Counted from the first letter of the stretch, positions 54,235 through 63,558 are shown. The stretch: DNA of 64,000 nucleotides from Planotetraspora silvatica (GCF_016863315.1 NZ_BOOQ01000026.1:62001-126000); one strand, 5' to 3'. A program made the numbers and translations. Notes: generated from the letters alone by a model not told the origin.

Positions 54235-55809
54235 ATGGCCGATGACGGCTTCCATGTGTATGACACGACGCTCCGTGACGGCGCCCAGCAGGAGGGGCTC
54301 AATCTCACGGTGGCCGACAAGCTGGCGGTCGCGCGGCACCTGGACGGCCTCGGCATCGGCTTCATCGAAGGCGGCTGGCCCGGCGCCAACCCCAAGGACA
54401 CCGAATTCTTCCGGCGGGCCCGAACAGAGCTCGACCTGAAGCACGCGCAGCTCGCCGCGTTCGGCGCGACCCGCCGGGCCGGAGTGAAGGCCGCCGACGA
54501 TCCATTGGTGGCCGCATTGCGCGAGTCCGGCGCGCCGATCGTGACCCTTGTCGCCAAGAGCCATGACCGGCACGTGAAGCTGGCCCTCCGGACGACACTT
54601 GAGGAGAACCTCGCGATGATCCGCGACACGGTCTCCCATCTGCGCGCGGAGGGCCAGCGCGTCTTCCTCGACGCCGAGCACTTCTTCGACGGCTACAAGT
54701 CGAACCCGGCGTACGCGCTGGAGGTCCTCCGTACCGCGGCGGAGGCCGGGGCGTCGGTGATCGCGCTCTGCGACACCAACGGCGGCATGCTGCCCGACGA
54801 ACTCGCGGGCGTCGTCCATGAGGCGGTGGGCACGGGCGCCCGGATCGGCATCCACTGCCACGACGACACCGGCTGCGCGGTGGCCAACACCCTCGCCGCG
54901 GTCGCGGCCGGCGCGACCCACGTTCAGGGCTGTGCCAACGGGTACGGCGAGCGCGCCGGGAACGCCAACCTGTTCACGGTGGTCGCCAACCTGCAGCTCA
55001 AGAAGGGCTTCGACCTCGTCCCCGCGCAGTCGCTCGGCGACATGACGCGCATCGCCCACGCGATCACCGAGGTGACCAACGTCACGCCCAACTCGCACCA
55101 GCCGTACGTCGGGACCTCGGCGTTCGCGCACAAGGCAGGGCTGCACGCGTCGGCGATCAAGGTCGATCCCAACCTCTACCAGCACATCGACCCCGCGGAG
55201 GTCGGCAACGACATGCGGATGCTGGTGTCCGACATGGCCGGCCGGGCGTCGGTCGAGCTCAAGGGCCGCGAGCTGGGCTACCAGCTCAGCGGCGACCAGT
55301 CCCGCCAGCTCGTCGACCGGGTCAAGGAGCTGGAGTCCCGCGGGCACACGTTCGAGGCGGCGGACGCGTCGTTCGAGCTCCTGCTGCGCGACACGGTCTC
55401 AGGCGAGCGGAAGCGGCACTTCTCGGTCGAGTCGTGGCGGGTGATCGTCGAACGGCGTCCCGCCGGGGACATCGTGAGCGAGGCCACCGTCAAGCTGCAC
55501 GCCAAGGGTGAGCGGATCGTCGCCACGGGTGAGGGCAACGGCCCCGTCAACGCGCTCGACAAGGCCGTACGGCTGGCCCTCGAGCAGCTCTACCCGGAGC
55601 TCGCGGCGGTGCAGCTGGTCGACTTCAAGGTGCGCATCCTGGAGGGCACGCTCGGCACGGACGCGGTCACCCGCGTACTGATCACGTCAAGCGACGCCAC
55701 CGGCGAGTGGGCGACCGTGGGCGTCGACGAGAACATCATCGAGGCCTCGTGGCATGCGCTGGAGCAGGCCGTGACGTACGGCCTGCTGCGCGCGGGACAC
55801 ACCGCCTGA
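54235..55809 (+). CDS. cimA: (R)-citramalate synthase
   Basis: Condenses pyruvate and acetyl-CoA to citramalate in the threonine-independent isoleucine route (524 aa). The N-terminal TIM barrel starts FHVYDTTLRDGAQQEGLNLTVADKLAVA. Catalytic and metal motifs are GGWPGANPKD, HCHDDTGCAVANTLAA and NLFTVVANLQLKKGF. A C-terminal LeuA-type allosteric domain follows (about 385-520). The lack of the longer LeuA tail and the DTTLRDGAQ entry favour CimA over 2-isopropylmalate synthase. ATG 54235 follows AAGGAGAC. Confidence 0.92.
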   Translation: MADDGFHVYDTTLRDGAQQEGLNLTVADKLAVARHLDGLGIGFIEGGWPGANPKDTEFFRRARTELDLKHAQLAAFGATRRAGVKAADDPLVAALRESGAPIVTLVAKSHDRHVKLALRTTLEENLAMIRDTVSHLRAEGQRVFLDAEHFFDGYKSNPAYALEVLRTAAEAGASVIALCDTNGGMLPDELAGVVHEAVGTGARIGIHCHDDTGCAVANTLAAVAAGATHVQGCANGYGERAGNANLFTVVANLQLKKGFDLVPAQSLGDMTRIAHAITEVTNVTPNSHQPYVGTSAFAHKAGLHASAIKVDPNLYQHIDPAEVGNDMRMLVSDMAGRASVELKGRELGYQLSGDQSRQLVDRVKELESRGHTFEAADASFELLLRDTVSGERKRHFSVESWRVIVERRPAGDIVSEATVKLHAKGERIVATGEGNGPVNALDKAVRLALEQLYPELAAVQLVDFKVRILEGTLGTDAVTRVLITSSDATGEWATVGVDENIIEASWHALEQAVTYGLLRAGHTA

Positions 55810-55831
55810 TCGTTCAGGCCCGGCCCGCGGA

Positions 55832-55900
55832 GAGTCGGGGGCGCGGGCCGTGGGGAGTCGGGGGCGCGGGCCGTGGGGAGTCGGGGGCGCGGGCGCGGAG
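55832..55900. repeat. 23-bp tandem repeat at a convergent junction
   Basis: Three units starting GAGTCGGGGGCGCGGGCCG at 55832, 55855 and 55878, period 23, the last degenerating. It lies between cimA and the convergent ABM gene. Confidence 0.85.
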
Positions 55901-55923
55901 GCTCCGGGGCGCGGCCGCGAAGA

Positions 55924-56298
55924 TCAGGACTCGCGGGGCGCGGCGCTCTGGACCACCTCGAAGGACCACAACTCCGACCCTGAGGCGGCCGGGCCCTGTC
56001 CGTGGCCATGCCCCTGGGCCTGCCCGTGACCGTGGCCCTGCGCGCCGGCCTCCGCCGCCGCCCGGGCGTGGCCCGCCTGGAACGCCTGGCTCTGCTGCCA
56101 GCGCTGGAAGTCCTCCTCGCTCCGCCAGCGGGTGTAGACGAGGTAGCGGTCCGTGCCCTCGACGGGGCGCAGGAGCTCGAACCACTCGAACCCGTCGGAG
56201 GACTCGACCATCCCGGCACGGTTGGCGAACCGCTTCTCCAGTTGCTCGCGCATCTCCCCGGGCACCGTCAGCACATTGATCTTCACGACCGAAGGCAC
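55924..56298 (-). CDS. ABM-domain monooxygenase-like protein with His/Gly insert
   Basis: 124-residue antibiotic-biosynthesis-monooxygenase (ABM) fold, like heme-degrading HmoA/MhuD or unrelated quinol oxygenases. KINVLTVPGEMREQLEKRFANRAG ... GFEWFELLRPVEGTDRYLVYTRWRSEEDFQRWQQSQAF is the ABM domain. A tail near residue 85-105 reads AQGHGHGQAQGHGHGQG, possibly metal-binding, and is not part of the usual fold. GTG 56298 follows GGGAG. Substrate not known. Confidence 0.78.
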   Translation of the reverse strand: MPSVVKINVLTVPGEMREQLEKRFANRAGMVESSDGFEWFELLRPVEGTDRYLVYTRWRSEEDFQRWQQSQAFQAGHARAAAEAGAQGHGHGQAQGHGHGQGPAASGSELWSFEVVQSAAPRES

Positions 56299-56440
56299 AT
56301 GGACTCCCGTACGACTCGATGCTCGTCTGACCGGTGACCCCTCGGGCACCAAGGACCACCATACGGCGACCGTACGGCCCTGCCTGGCGGGCGGCTCGCC
56401 GCGAAGCGAAAGTCGAGTGTGACCACTCGTCGATCGGCAC

Positions 56441-56446
56441 TAGGCT
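56441..56446 (+). promoter_or_regulatory. -10 box of a near-leaderless transcript (FAA hydrolase)
   Basis: TAGGCT at -12 to -7 from the GTG at 56453, without a Shine-Dalgarno. Confidence 0.5.
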
Positions 56447-56452
56447 CGTGAC

Positions 56453-57223
56453 GTGCGTATCGCGAGGTTCTCCACGGGCGACGGGGTCGCTTTCGGAGTG
56501 GTGGAAGAGGGCGAGCAGGTCATCGCCAAGATCGACGGTCATCCCTTCGGCGGGATCCAGCTCACGGGTGAGCGGTATCCGCTGGCGGAGGTCCGGGTGG
56601 TCGCCCCGATGTTGCCGAGCAAGGTCATCGCGATCGGCCGCAACTACGCCGACCACGCCAAGGAGATGGGCAACGAGGCCCCGGCCGAGCCGATCGTGTT
56701 CCTCAAGCCCAACACGTCGGTGATCGGGTCGGGCGAGGCCATCGCGTACCCGGAGAAGCTGTCCGAGAGGGTCGACTTCGAGGGCGAACTCGCCGTGGTC
56801 ATCGGGCGGCTGTGCCGTGAGGTGCCGGTCGAGCGCGCGTTCGACGTGATCTTCGGTTACACCTGCGCCAACGACGTGACCGCCCGCGACCTCCAGTCCA
56901 AGGACGGCCAGTGGACACGGGCCAAGGGCTTCGACACGTTCTGCCCGCTGGGCCCGTGGATCGAGACCTCGCTCGACCCGAGTGACCTCGCGCTCACCAC
57001 CACCGTCAACGGCGAGCTTCGGCAGAGCGCGCGCACATCGCTGCTGCTGCACGACATCCCCACGCTCATCGCGCACGTCAGCGCCTTCATGACCCTGCTG
57101 CCGGGGGACGTCATCCTGACGGGCACTCCCGCCGGGGTCGGCCCGCTGTCCGTCGGCGACGAGGTCAGCATCGGCATCGAAGGAATCGGAACTCTCACGA
57201 ACCGGGTGGTCTCACGTGACTAG
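56453..57223 (+). CDS. Fumarylacetoacetate hydrolase family protein
   Basis: 256-residue FAH fold (fumarylpyruvate hydrolase / acylpyruvase / oxaloacetate decarboxylase group). Metal ligands are in [11 protein letters not shown] (two Glu) and [14 protein letters not shown] (Asp). Lysine is in [18 protein letters not shown], and [18 protein letters not shown] is typical. Gene neighbours give no aromatic catabolic pathway, so the substrate is open. It overlaps gltX by 8 bp and probably shares its transcript. Confidence 0.9.
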   Translation: MRIARFSTGDGVAFGVVEEGEQVIAKIDGHPFGGIQLTGERYPLAEVRVVAPMLPSKVIAIGRNYADHAKEMGNEAPAEPIVFLKPNTSVIGSGEAIAYPEKLSERVDFEGELAVVIGRLCREVPVERAFDVIFGYTCANDVTARDLQSKDGQWTRAKGFDTFCPLGPWIETSLDPSDLALTTTVNGELRQSARTSLLLHDIPTLIAHVSAFMTLLPGDVILTGTPAGVGPLSVGDEVSIGIEGIGTLTNRVVSRD

Positions 57224-58580
57224 GGTGCGCTTCGCCCCCTCACCGACCGGCATGTTCCACGTCGGCGGGGCACGTTCCGCGCTGTTCAACTGGGCGCTGG
57301 CCGAGCAGTCCGGCGGCACCTTCGTCCTGCGCATCGAGGACACCGACGCGGCGCGCAACCGGCCGGAGTGGACGGAGGGCATCATCTCGGCCCTCGCCTG
57401 GATCGGCATCAACGGAGACTCGCCTCACTTCGAGGGCCCCTACTTCCAGTCGGCCTACGAGCAGCAGCACCGCGAGGCCGCGGCGAAGCTGCTGAAGGAC
57501 GGTCGCGCCTACCACTGCACCTGCACGCGCGACGAGGTCAAGGCCAGGACGGGTTCCGAGCACCAGGGCTACGACGGCTTCTGCCGGGACCGGGGTCTGG
57601 CCGAGGGCGCGGTGCGGTTCCGCACGCCCGACGACGGCATCACCGTCGTGGAGGACAAGGTCCGCGGCCGGGTCGAGTTTCCGAACTCGGCGATGGAGGA
57701 CTTCGTGATCGTCCGCGGCGACGGCTCGCCGCTGTTCGTCCTCGCCAACGTGGTCGACGACATGGAGATGCGGATCGACAGTGTCGTCCGGGCCGAGGAG
57801 CACCTGTCGAACACGCCCAAGCAGCAGCTTCTCTGGGAGGCGCTCGGCGCCGAGCCGCCCCAGTGGGCGCACGTGCCCGTGATCGTCAACGAGAAGCGGC
57901 AGAAGTTGTCCAAGCGGCGCGACAAGGTCGCCCTGGAGTCCTATCGGGACGAGGGCTACCTCGCGGAGGCGATGGTCAACTACCTGATGTTGCTCGGCTG
58001 GTCGCCCGGTGACGACCGCGAGATCCTGCCCTGGTCGGAGATGATGCCGCTGTTCCGGCTGGAGGACGTCAACCAGTCGCCGGCGTTCTTCGACGAGAAG
58101 AAGCTGCGGGCCTTCAACGGCGAGTACATCCGGGCGCTGCCGCTCGACATCTTCGTCGCCCGCTGCGAGCCGTGGCTGGACCCGTCCTGGGACCGGGGCG
58201 TGTTCGGCAGGGTGGCGGAGCTGGCCCAGACCCGGATCGCGGTGCTCTCGGAGATCACGGCCAACGTCGACTTCCTCTTCCTGGAGGAGCCCGTCTTCGA
58301 CCAGGCGTCCTGGGACAAGGCGATGAAGCCGGGGGCGGCGGAGATCGTCTCCAGCTATGCCGAGCGACTGGAGACGGTCAGCTGGGACGCGGAGTCGCTC
58401 AAGGTCGCTCTGGAGGAGGTCGGCGCCGAGCGGGGGCTCAAGCTGGGCAAGGCCCAGGCCCCGGTGCGAGTCTCGATCACGGGCAGGACGGTCGGCCTGC
58501 CGCTGTTCGAGTCCATCGAGGTTCTCGGCCGAGCCCGCTCCCTCGACCGCCTCCGGACCACCCTGACCAAACTCACCTGA
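57216..58580 (+). CDS. gltX: Glutamyl-tRNA synthetase
   Basis: Charges tRNA(Glu) and, since GatCAB is encoded here, probably also tRNA(Gln) (non-discriminating). 454 residues, slightly short. [22 protein letters not shown] holds the HIGH-like motif and [14 protein letters not shown] the KMSKS-like motif. GTG 57216 lies inside the FAA hydrolase gene (8 bp). A 53-bp repeat block begins 16 bp after the stop. Confidence 0.96.
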   Translation: MTRVRFAPSPTGMFHVGGARSALFNWALAEQSGGTFVLRIEDTDAARNRPEWTEGIISALAWIGINGDSPHFEGPYFQSAYEQQHREAAAKLLKDGRAYHCTCTRDEVKARTGSEHQGYDGFCRDRGLAEGAVRFRTPDDGITVVEDKVRGRVEFPNSAMEDFVIVRGDGSPLFVLANVVDDMEMRIDSVVRAEEHLSNTPKQQLLWEALGAEPPQWAHVPVIVNEKRQKLSKRRDKVALESYRDEGYLAEAMVNYLMLLGWSPGDDREILPWSEMMPLFRLEDVNQSPAFFDEKKLRAFNGEYIRALPLDIFVARCEPWLDPSWDRGVFGRVAELAQTRIAVLSEITANVDFLFLEEPVFDQASWDKAMKPGAAEIVSSYAERLETVSWDAESLKVALEEVGAERGLKLGKAQAPVRVSITGRTVGLPLFESIEVLGRARSLDRLRTTLTKLT

Positions 58581-58595
58581 CCCGTTCCTTGGGCG

Positions 58596-58768
58596 TGATC
58601 ATGCACAGGTTCGTGAATGTAAGCCTTGAGCTGGCCGAACACCGCGCGTGATCATGCACCGGTTCGGTGCTTGCGGGCATGACCTGCGCAGATCTCAGTC
58701 GTGATCATGCACAGGTTCTTATATATGCAACCTGACCAGCCCGGACGCATTTCGTGATCACGCATGGG
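58596..58768. repeat. 53-bp-period repeat, locus C
   Basis: TGATCATGCAC(A/C)GGTTC starts at 58596, 58649 and 58702, with a degenerate TGATCACGCATGG at 58755 (spacing 53, 53, 53). The second unit carries TGACCTGCGCAGATC, the same second box as at 23901. It fills the convergent junction between gltX and the uronate isomerase-like gene. Confidence 0.92.
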
Positions 58769-58798
58769 ATGTGCCAGACGGCTCTCGCGCCGGCGTGT

Positions 58799-58818
58799 GG
58801 CCGGTCCCACCACCGGCC
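58799..58818. terminator. Small hairpin in the gltX convergent gap
   Basis: GGCCGGT-cccacc-ACCGGCC, perfect 7-bp stem without a T-run, between repeat locus C and the end of the minus-strand operon. Possible terminator for either strand. Confidence 0.4.
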
Positions 58819-58870
58819 CGCGCCCGTCGGCGTCGTCGCCATCCCCCTGTAAGACCTGAGACCGTCCGCG

Positions 58871-60235
58871 TCAGATCTCCGACGGGTCGTTCCATCCTTC
58901 GTACGGCTTCATGCCGAGGAGGTGCTCTGCTGACTCGAAGAGGATCGACCGCGCGATGGAAAGGGCGTCGTCGATGTCGTACTGGCCGGTCCAGACACGC
59001 TCGGCCAGAACGCGGGCGAGCTGCTTCCGGACGATCATCGCTTTGCCGTAGACCCAGTCGATGCAGTACGCGTCGGAGAAGAACGCGCACTGACTCGTCG
59101 TGGGAAGCATGTCGAGCCGTTCGCTCATGAGCTGCCGGATCGAGTCGGGGTAGAAGTTGTGCCACCAGTAACCCGCGATCGAGAGGTTGGGCAGCTCCCG
59201 GGCGAGGCTGGCGAGCCCGTGGTTGGCGTGGCGGGTGGCGTTGTTCACCTGGAAACGCAGGCCGGGATGCCGGTCGATCATGAGGGCGAGCTGGCCGAGG
59301 GTGTCCTGGCGCAGCCGTGCCCCTGTCTCGAACGGAAGAGGCTCCGCGCCGAAGCTGAACTGGAAGGCGACGTCAGGGCGTTCCGCCTCAAGCCGCGTGA
59401 GCAGGAGTTCGTTGAGGTAGGAGGCGTAGATGCCCCGCTCCGCGGGGCCGGCCGTGTCACGCCTCGCGAGCGCGGCCTCGAACTCGGCGGCCGTCGGCGC
59501 CGTGTAGTCGATGTCGGTGGACAGGTGTGTCGCCATGGCGATGAGGTATCCGGGGATGAGCCGTACGAAATGCGCGGTCGCCTCGTCGGCGTCCGCCGCC
59601 GAGCGGATGCGTTTCGGCAGATCGGGGCGGACACCGCCGCCGATCTCCATCGGGCCTCCTGCCGCGTCCATCGCCCAGCATCGCTCGAGTTCGTAGAGGG
59701 GCGTGTCGAACTCGCCCCACTGCGCCCGGGTGACCATCCCCCACTCGAGTGAGTACAGGAGCCGCGAGTCGTCGGCTCCCTCGCCACGGCGTGTGTACTC
59801 CGCGTTCGTGCGGGCGATCCTCAGACGGTCGAGGATCGAGTACGCCCAGTCGGCGGACGCCGACCGCTCCCGGATGATCGCGTCGAGGCGACGCCAGTTT
59901 CCGGGCTCGATCGGCTCGGTCCAGTCGTAGAGGTCGCGCAGGATCATCCGCAGGCCCCACGCGTTGCTCGTGTTGCGGGCGCGGTGCAGATAGGGGAGCG
60001 CGCGTTCGATGCGCGACTCCGCCTCCGCGTCGTCAGGGGCGTCCGGGTACGGGGTGAGGCGCGCCCCGTCCGGGGCGCCCGCGGCGTAGAGGTCGCTGAT
60101 GACCATGTGGTAAAGCAGCACGTCGTGGAGGCCTCGCGCCGCGAGCGAGCCGCTCGTGAGGTGCGTGTGCACGTCGTACATCGGGACCTCGGCGAGTCCG
60201 TCTTCGAGCTGCCGGGTCAGTTCGTCCTGGTTCAT
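58871..60235 (-). CDS. Uronate isomerase-like amidohydrolase
   Basis: 454-residue protein of the amidohydrolase fold, uronate isomerase branch. VPMYDVHTHLTSGSLAARGLHDVLLYH gives the HxH metal motif (about 23-25). RFQVNNATRHANHG, IAGYWWHNFYPDSIRQLMSERLDM and FFSDAYCIDWVYGKAMIVRKQLA are late-barrel motifs. Length and motifs fit the family, but it seems divergent. It should isomerise a uronic acid or similar sugar acid. GAGGAGCACGACC precedes the ATG. Last gene of an operon with the kinase and aldolase genes. Confidence 0.75.
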   Translation of the reverse strand: MNQDELTRQLEDGLAEVPMYDVHTHLTSGSLAARGLHDVLLYHMVISDLYAAGAPDGARLTPYPDAPDDAEAESRIERALPYLHRARNTSNAWGLRMILRDLYDWTEPIEPGNWRRLDAIIRERSASADWAYSILDRLRIARTNAEYTRRGEGADDSRLLYSLEWGMVTRAQWGEFDTPLYELERCWAMDAAGGPMEIGGGVRPDLPKRIRSAADADEATAHFVRLIPGYLIAMATHLSTDIDYTAPTAAEFEAALARRDTAGPAERGIYASYLNELLLTRLEAERPDVAFQFSFGAEPLPFETGARLRQDTLGQLALMIDRHPGLRFQVNNATRHANHGLASLARELPNLSIAGYWWHNFYPDSIRQLMSERLDMLPTTSQCAFFSDAYCIDWVYGKAMIVRKQLARVLAERVWTGQYDIDDALSIARSILFESAEHLLGMKPYEGWNDPSEI

Positions 60236-60256
60236 GGTCGTGCTCCTCGGGAGGTT

Positions 60257-61165
60257 CTACAGAGGCAGCGGAGCCGTCGCGAGGAGTTCGTCGACTTCCT
60301 CGCGATTCGGCAGTCGTTCCGGTCCGCCGCGACGGGTCGAAAGGACGGCGGCCGCGGCGGAGGCGAAGCGGAGGGAGTCGAGCGGTGCGACGCCGCGCGC
60401 GATCGCCGAGGCGTACGCGCCGTGGAACACGTCGCCGCAGCCGGTCGTGTCGATCGCCTCGACCGGGAAGGCGGGCATGTGCCGCGCAGGGTCGCCGCCG
60501 GCCGAGTGGAAGAGGCCGTTGGCGCCGTCCGTGACGGCCGCCAGCGTCCGCTCGGGGCCGCCCAGCCCTTCGGCGGCGTCCGACGGGCTGGAGGTGCCGG
60601 TGACGGCCATCGCGAACGCGGCCGGGAGGATGAGATGGTCCACGAGGTCGAGCAGCTCGCGTGAACGGGGGTGCTGGATGGTCTCGCAGTCGGCGACGAT
60701 CGGGATGCCGCGGTTCCTCGCGAACTCCGCGGCGACGATCGCGCCCGGCACCCCGTGACCGTCGAGGAGAAGCACGGCGCACTCCCCGACCCGGGAGAGG
60801 TCGGGGGTGTCGTCCGGGCCCGCCGGGCTCGAGTCGTCGAAGAAGATCGTGCGCTCTCCCGACGGCGCGACGGCGATCGTGGAAAGCACAGGGTGCACGT
60901 CTTCACGCCGTGGCGCGAACGAGGTCGTGACACCGAGCTCCGCCAGCTCCTCGTCGACGAACGCCCACTCGTCGTGTGAGCCCAGGAGCCCCTCGAACGA
61001 ACATGTCGAGCCGAGTCGGGCCGCCGCCTGGAGGGCCAGGGCGGTCAGGCCGCCGATCTGCCGCCGCCGGCCGATCACGCGTGCCTTTTCACCGGCGACG
61101 GCCGGGCTCTCTGTGTAGAGGAAGTCGTCGACGGCGACACACCCCAACCCGACGATGTCGATCAT
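60257..61165 (-). CDS. PfkB-family carbohydrate kinase
   Basis: 302-residue ribokinase-like sugar kinase. It starts IDIVGLGCVAVDDFLYTESPAV and has GGLTALALQAAARLGS for sugar binding and FPVEAIDTTGCGDVFHGAYASAIARG for the catalytic Asp and anion hole (DTTGCGD in place of the usual DTxGAGD). It likely phosphorylates the product of the uronate isomerase-like enzyme. GGAGGATCG precedes ATG 61165. Exact sugar unknown. Confidence 0.87.
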   Translation of the reverse strand: MIDIVGLGCVAVDDFLYTESPAVAGEKARVIGRRRQIGGLTALALQAAARLGSTCSFEGLLGSHDEWAFVDEELAELGVTTSFAPRREDVHPVLSTIAVAPSGERTIFFDDSSPAGPDDTPDLSRVGECAVLLLDGHGVPGAIVAAEFARNRGIPIVADCETIQHPRSRELLDLVDHLILPAAFAMAVTGTSSPSDAAEGLGGPERTLAAVTDGANGLFHSAGGDPARHMPAFPVEAIDTTGCGDVFHGAYASAIARGVAPLDSLRFASAAAAVLSTRRGGPERLPNREEVDELLATAPLPL

Positions 61166-61197
61166 TCGCAGCGATCCTCCTAGCCCGCACGTTCACC

Positions 61198-61986
61198 CTA
61201 GAGCGCGTCGTCGACCGCTACGCCGTCGTGGATCACGGACTTGAAGGCCTTCGCGACGGCGGCGGGATCATCGTGGCCCCAGACGTTGCGTCCGACGGTG
61301 AGTCCGACGGCACCCGCCTTGAGTGATTCGTTCGCGGTGGTGAGCGCTTCGTGGAGGCTCGACGTGCGCAGGCCGCCGGCGACGACGATCGGCCGGGGGG
61401 ACGAGTCGACGATCTCCGCGAAACTGTCGATGGAACCGGTGTAGGCGATCTTGATGACGTCGGCGCCGCACTCGATGCCGCAGCGGGCGGCCCATGCGAT
61501 GTCCTCGGCGTCGGTGACGATCTCGGGCCCGTTCACGTAGGAACGCGGGTAGATGTGGGCGATCACCGGCAGTTCGAGTTTCTCGGCGGCGGCCACGGTG
61601 CGATCGAGGTAACGGAGGTAGGTGCCCTCGTTCGGCCCGCGCACGCCGATCGCGAGGGCGATGGCGTCCGCGCCGAGCCGCAACGCGTCCTCGGGTGTCG
61701 CGAGCACCTCCATCACCCTGTCGTCCGGGGTGAAGCAGCCCGCCTGCACGATGAGGGGGAGCGTGCCGGCGTACGGCATCCAGATCGCCCTGGCCGAGCC
61801 CGCGAACATCGTGATGGCGTCGGGTGCCACGTCCACGAGTGTCTTGACCATGCTCGGGAGGTCGCGCAGACCGTCCTGCATGGTGCGCGGATACCCCACG
61901 AAGTGGTCGACCGCGACGGAGAAGAACCGTCCGCTGGGGTTGGAGAAGATCCTGTTCAGGCGTACGGCCGTGCCGAGACCCGGCAT
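61198..61986 (-). CDS. Class I aldolase of the FbaB/LsrF (DeoC-like) family
   Basis: 262-residue TIM-barrel aldolase. RFFSVAVDHFVGYPRTMQDG is the entry, GADVIKIAYTGSIDSFAEIV holds the Schiff-base Lys, and PIVVAGGLRTSSLHEALTTANESLKAGAVGLTVGRNVWG the phosphate-binding loop. It should cleave the phosphorylated product of the kinase, or a related sugar phosphate. ATG 61986 follows AAAGGAACC. First gene of the minus-strand operon, divergent from an ABC importer. Confidence 0.85.
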   Translation of the reverse strand: MPGLGTAVRLNRIFSNPSGRFFSVAVDHFVGYPRTMQDGLRDLPSMVKTLVDVAPDAITMFAGSARAIWMPYAGTLPLIVQAGCFTPDDRVMEVLATPEDALRLGADAIALAIGVRGPNEGTYLRYLDRTVAAAEKLELPVIAHIYPRSYVNGPEIVTDAEDIAWAARCGIECGADVIKIAYTGSIDSFAEIVDSSPRPIVVAGGLRTSSLHEALTTANESLKAGAVGLTVGRNVWGHDDPAAVAKAFKSVIHDGVAVDDAL

Positions 61987-62050
61987 GGGGCAGGTTCCTT
62001 TCGTTTCGCTCCACCTGCGGGCGCAGCTGGACGAGGTATTCCTAACACTC

Positions 62051-62143
62051 AAAAGAAAGTAAAAGCAAGTATTGTGTTTGCGTTACGTTGGGATTAAGGT
62101 CCCTTCAACCGAAGTGCGGGTGTGCAAAGCAAGTAAACGAAAG
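62051..62143. promoter_or_regulatory. Repeated AT-rich motif in the divergent catabolic promoter
   Basis: AAAGAAAGTAAAAGCAAGTA at 62053-62072 holds two overlapping copies, and CAAAGCAAGTAAACGAAAG lies at 62125-62143. The core AAAG(C/A)AAGTA with a GAAAG half-site resembles direct-repeat operators of DeoR-family repressors. The sites straddle the divergent promoters of the aldolase operon and the ABC importer. Confidence 0.5.
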
Positions 62144-62226
62144 ACCAGCACTGTCGATCTCTTGTCTGTTGGGGTCTCACGGGGAAGGCTGCCGGCGGGC
62201 ATCGGGAGCATGAGAAGGAGCGCACC

Positions 62227-63504
62227 TTGATCACAGCAACCGCCCGGCGCCTCCGAAGGGAGGTCGCCCTGGTGGCGATCTCCGCCACCGTGGCACTGGG
62301 GACGACCGGATGCGGCGGATCGTCCGGATCCAACGACGACACCCCGGGCCAGATCACCCTCACCGTGCAGGACTACTACACCCAGCCCAGTTCGGGCGTG
62401 TACGACGCGATCTTCAAGCAGTACGAGCAGACCCACCCGAACATCAAGATCAAACACGTCGAGCTGCCCGGCCCGACCTACCTCACGCAGGTCCTGCAGC
62501 AGGCGCAGTCGAACACGCTGCCTGACGTGCTGATGCTCGACAACCCGACCCTTCCGCAGGTCGCGGACACGGGCGTGCTCCAGCCGCTCAGCGACATCGG
62601 GAACATCGATCTCTCGCAGTTCATCGACTCCGCCAAGCAGATGATCACCTACAAGGGCGCCGTGTACGCGGTCCCGATCGTGACGACGACGGTGGCGCTG
62701 TTCTACAACAAGGCGACCTTCTCGAAGGCCGGGCTGCAGCCTCCCCGCACCTGGCAGGAGCTCCTGACGACCGCGAAGCGGCTTTCCGGCGGAGGGAACT
62801 ACGGCATCGGCGTCACGGCCGACACGAGCGACGGCGGCGACGCGCCATGGCAGTTCCTCCCGTTCGCCTGGAGCAACGGCGGGTCGCTGGCGGATGCGTC
62901 GTCACCGGAGATGAAGGAAGCCCTCCAACTGTGGGTCGACCTCGTGAACGAGGGCGCCATGTCCAAGTCGGTCGTCAACTGGGGCGCCCAGGATCTCGTC
63001 GATCAGTTCTCGGCCGGCAAGCTGCCGATGATGGTCAACGGCGCTTGGAACTTCCCGGCCCTCGACGCCGTCGGCGGCCTCGACTACGGCGTGGTGCCCC
63101 TGCCGGTCAAGGACTCGAGCCACAAGGCGAGCGGTGCGTTCGGCGGCGAGGTCTGGTCGATCCCGAAGTCGACCCCGTCCGACCGGCAGAAAGCCGCACT
63201 CGACCTCCTGGCCTACCTCTCGAACGCGGACAACTCCGTGAACATCGCTGTGAAGTCCTACGCGGTGCCGCTCGTGCAGTCGGGCATTCCGAAGGCGGTC
63301 CAGCAGATCGGGCCGAACCTGCAGCCCTTCGTGGACGAGCTGGAGAACGGACGCCAGCGCACCGAGAGCGTGGGCGCCCACCTGCCCCAGGCGGCGCGCA
63401 TCCTGACGAATGCCATCCAGTCGGCGCTCACCGGGACGAGAACGGTCGACGACGCGCTGAACGACGCCGCGCAGCAGATCAAGCCGCTCCTCATCAGTCA
63501 GTGA
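62227..63504 (+). CDS. Sugar ABC transporter substrate-binding lipoprotein
   Basis: 425-residue extracellular solute-binding protein, family 1 (oligosaccharide/glycerol-3-phosphate type). The lipobox is GTTGC|GG (about 26-30). The fold includes ITLTVQDYYTQPSSGVYDAIFKQYEQTHPNIKI, LPDVLMLDNPTLPQVAD and FSAGKLPMMVNGAWNFPALDAVG. It starts at TTG 62227 with AGAAGGAG 7 nt upstream. It should deliver the compound used by the divergent isomerase/kinase/aldolase operon. Confidence 0.9.
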   Translation: MITATARRLRREVALVAISATVALGTTGCGGSSGSNDDTPGQITLTVQDYYTQPSSGVYDAIFKQYEQTHPNIKIKHVELPGPTYLTQVLQQAQSNTLPDVLMLDNPTLPQVADTGVLQPLSDIGNIDLSQFIDSAKQMITYKGAVYAVPIVTTTVALFYNKATFSKAGLQPPRTWQELLTTAKRLSGGGNYGIGVTADTSDGGDAPWQFLPFAWSNGGSLADASSPEMKEALQLWVDLVNEGAMSKSVVNWGAQDLVDQFSAGKLPMMVNGAWNFPALDAVGGLDYGVVPLPVKDSSHKASGAFGGEVWSIPKSTPSDRQKAALDLLAYLSNADNSVNIAVKSYAVPLVQSGIPKAVQQIGPNLQPFVDELENGRQRTESVGAHLPQAARILTNAIQSALTGTRTVDDALNDAAQQIKPLLISQ

Positions 63505-63558
63505 CGACCGGCGGCCGGAGGGGCGTCCTCTCCGGCCACCGCCACCCGAAAGGCAACC

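Noticed and set aside
58596-58768. GGTTCG in the repeats as a tRNA T-arm
   Set aside because: There is no acceptor stem or anticodon arm, and the motif recurs every 53 bp.
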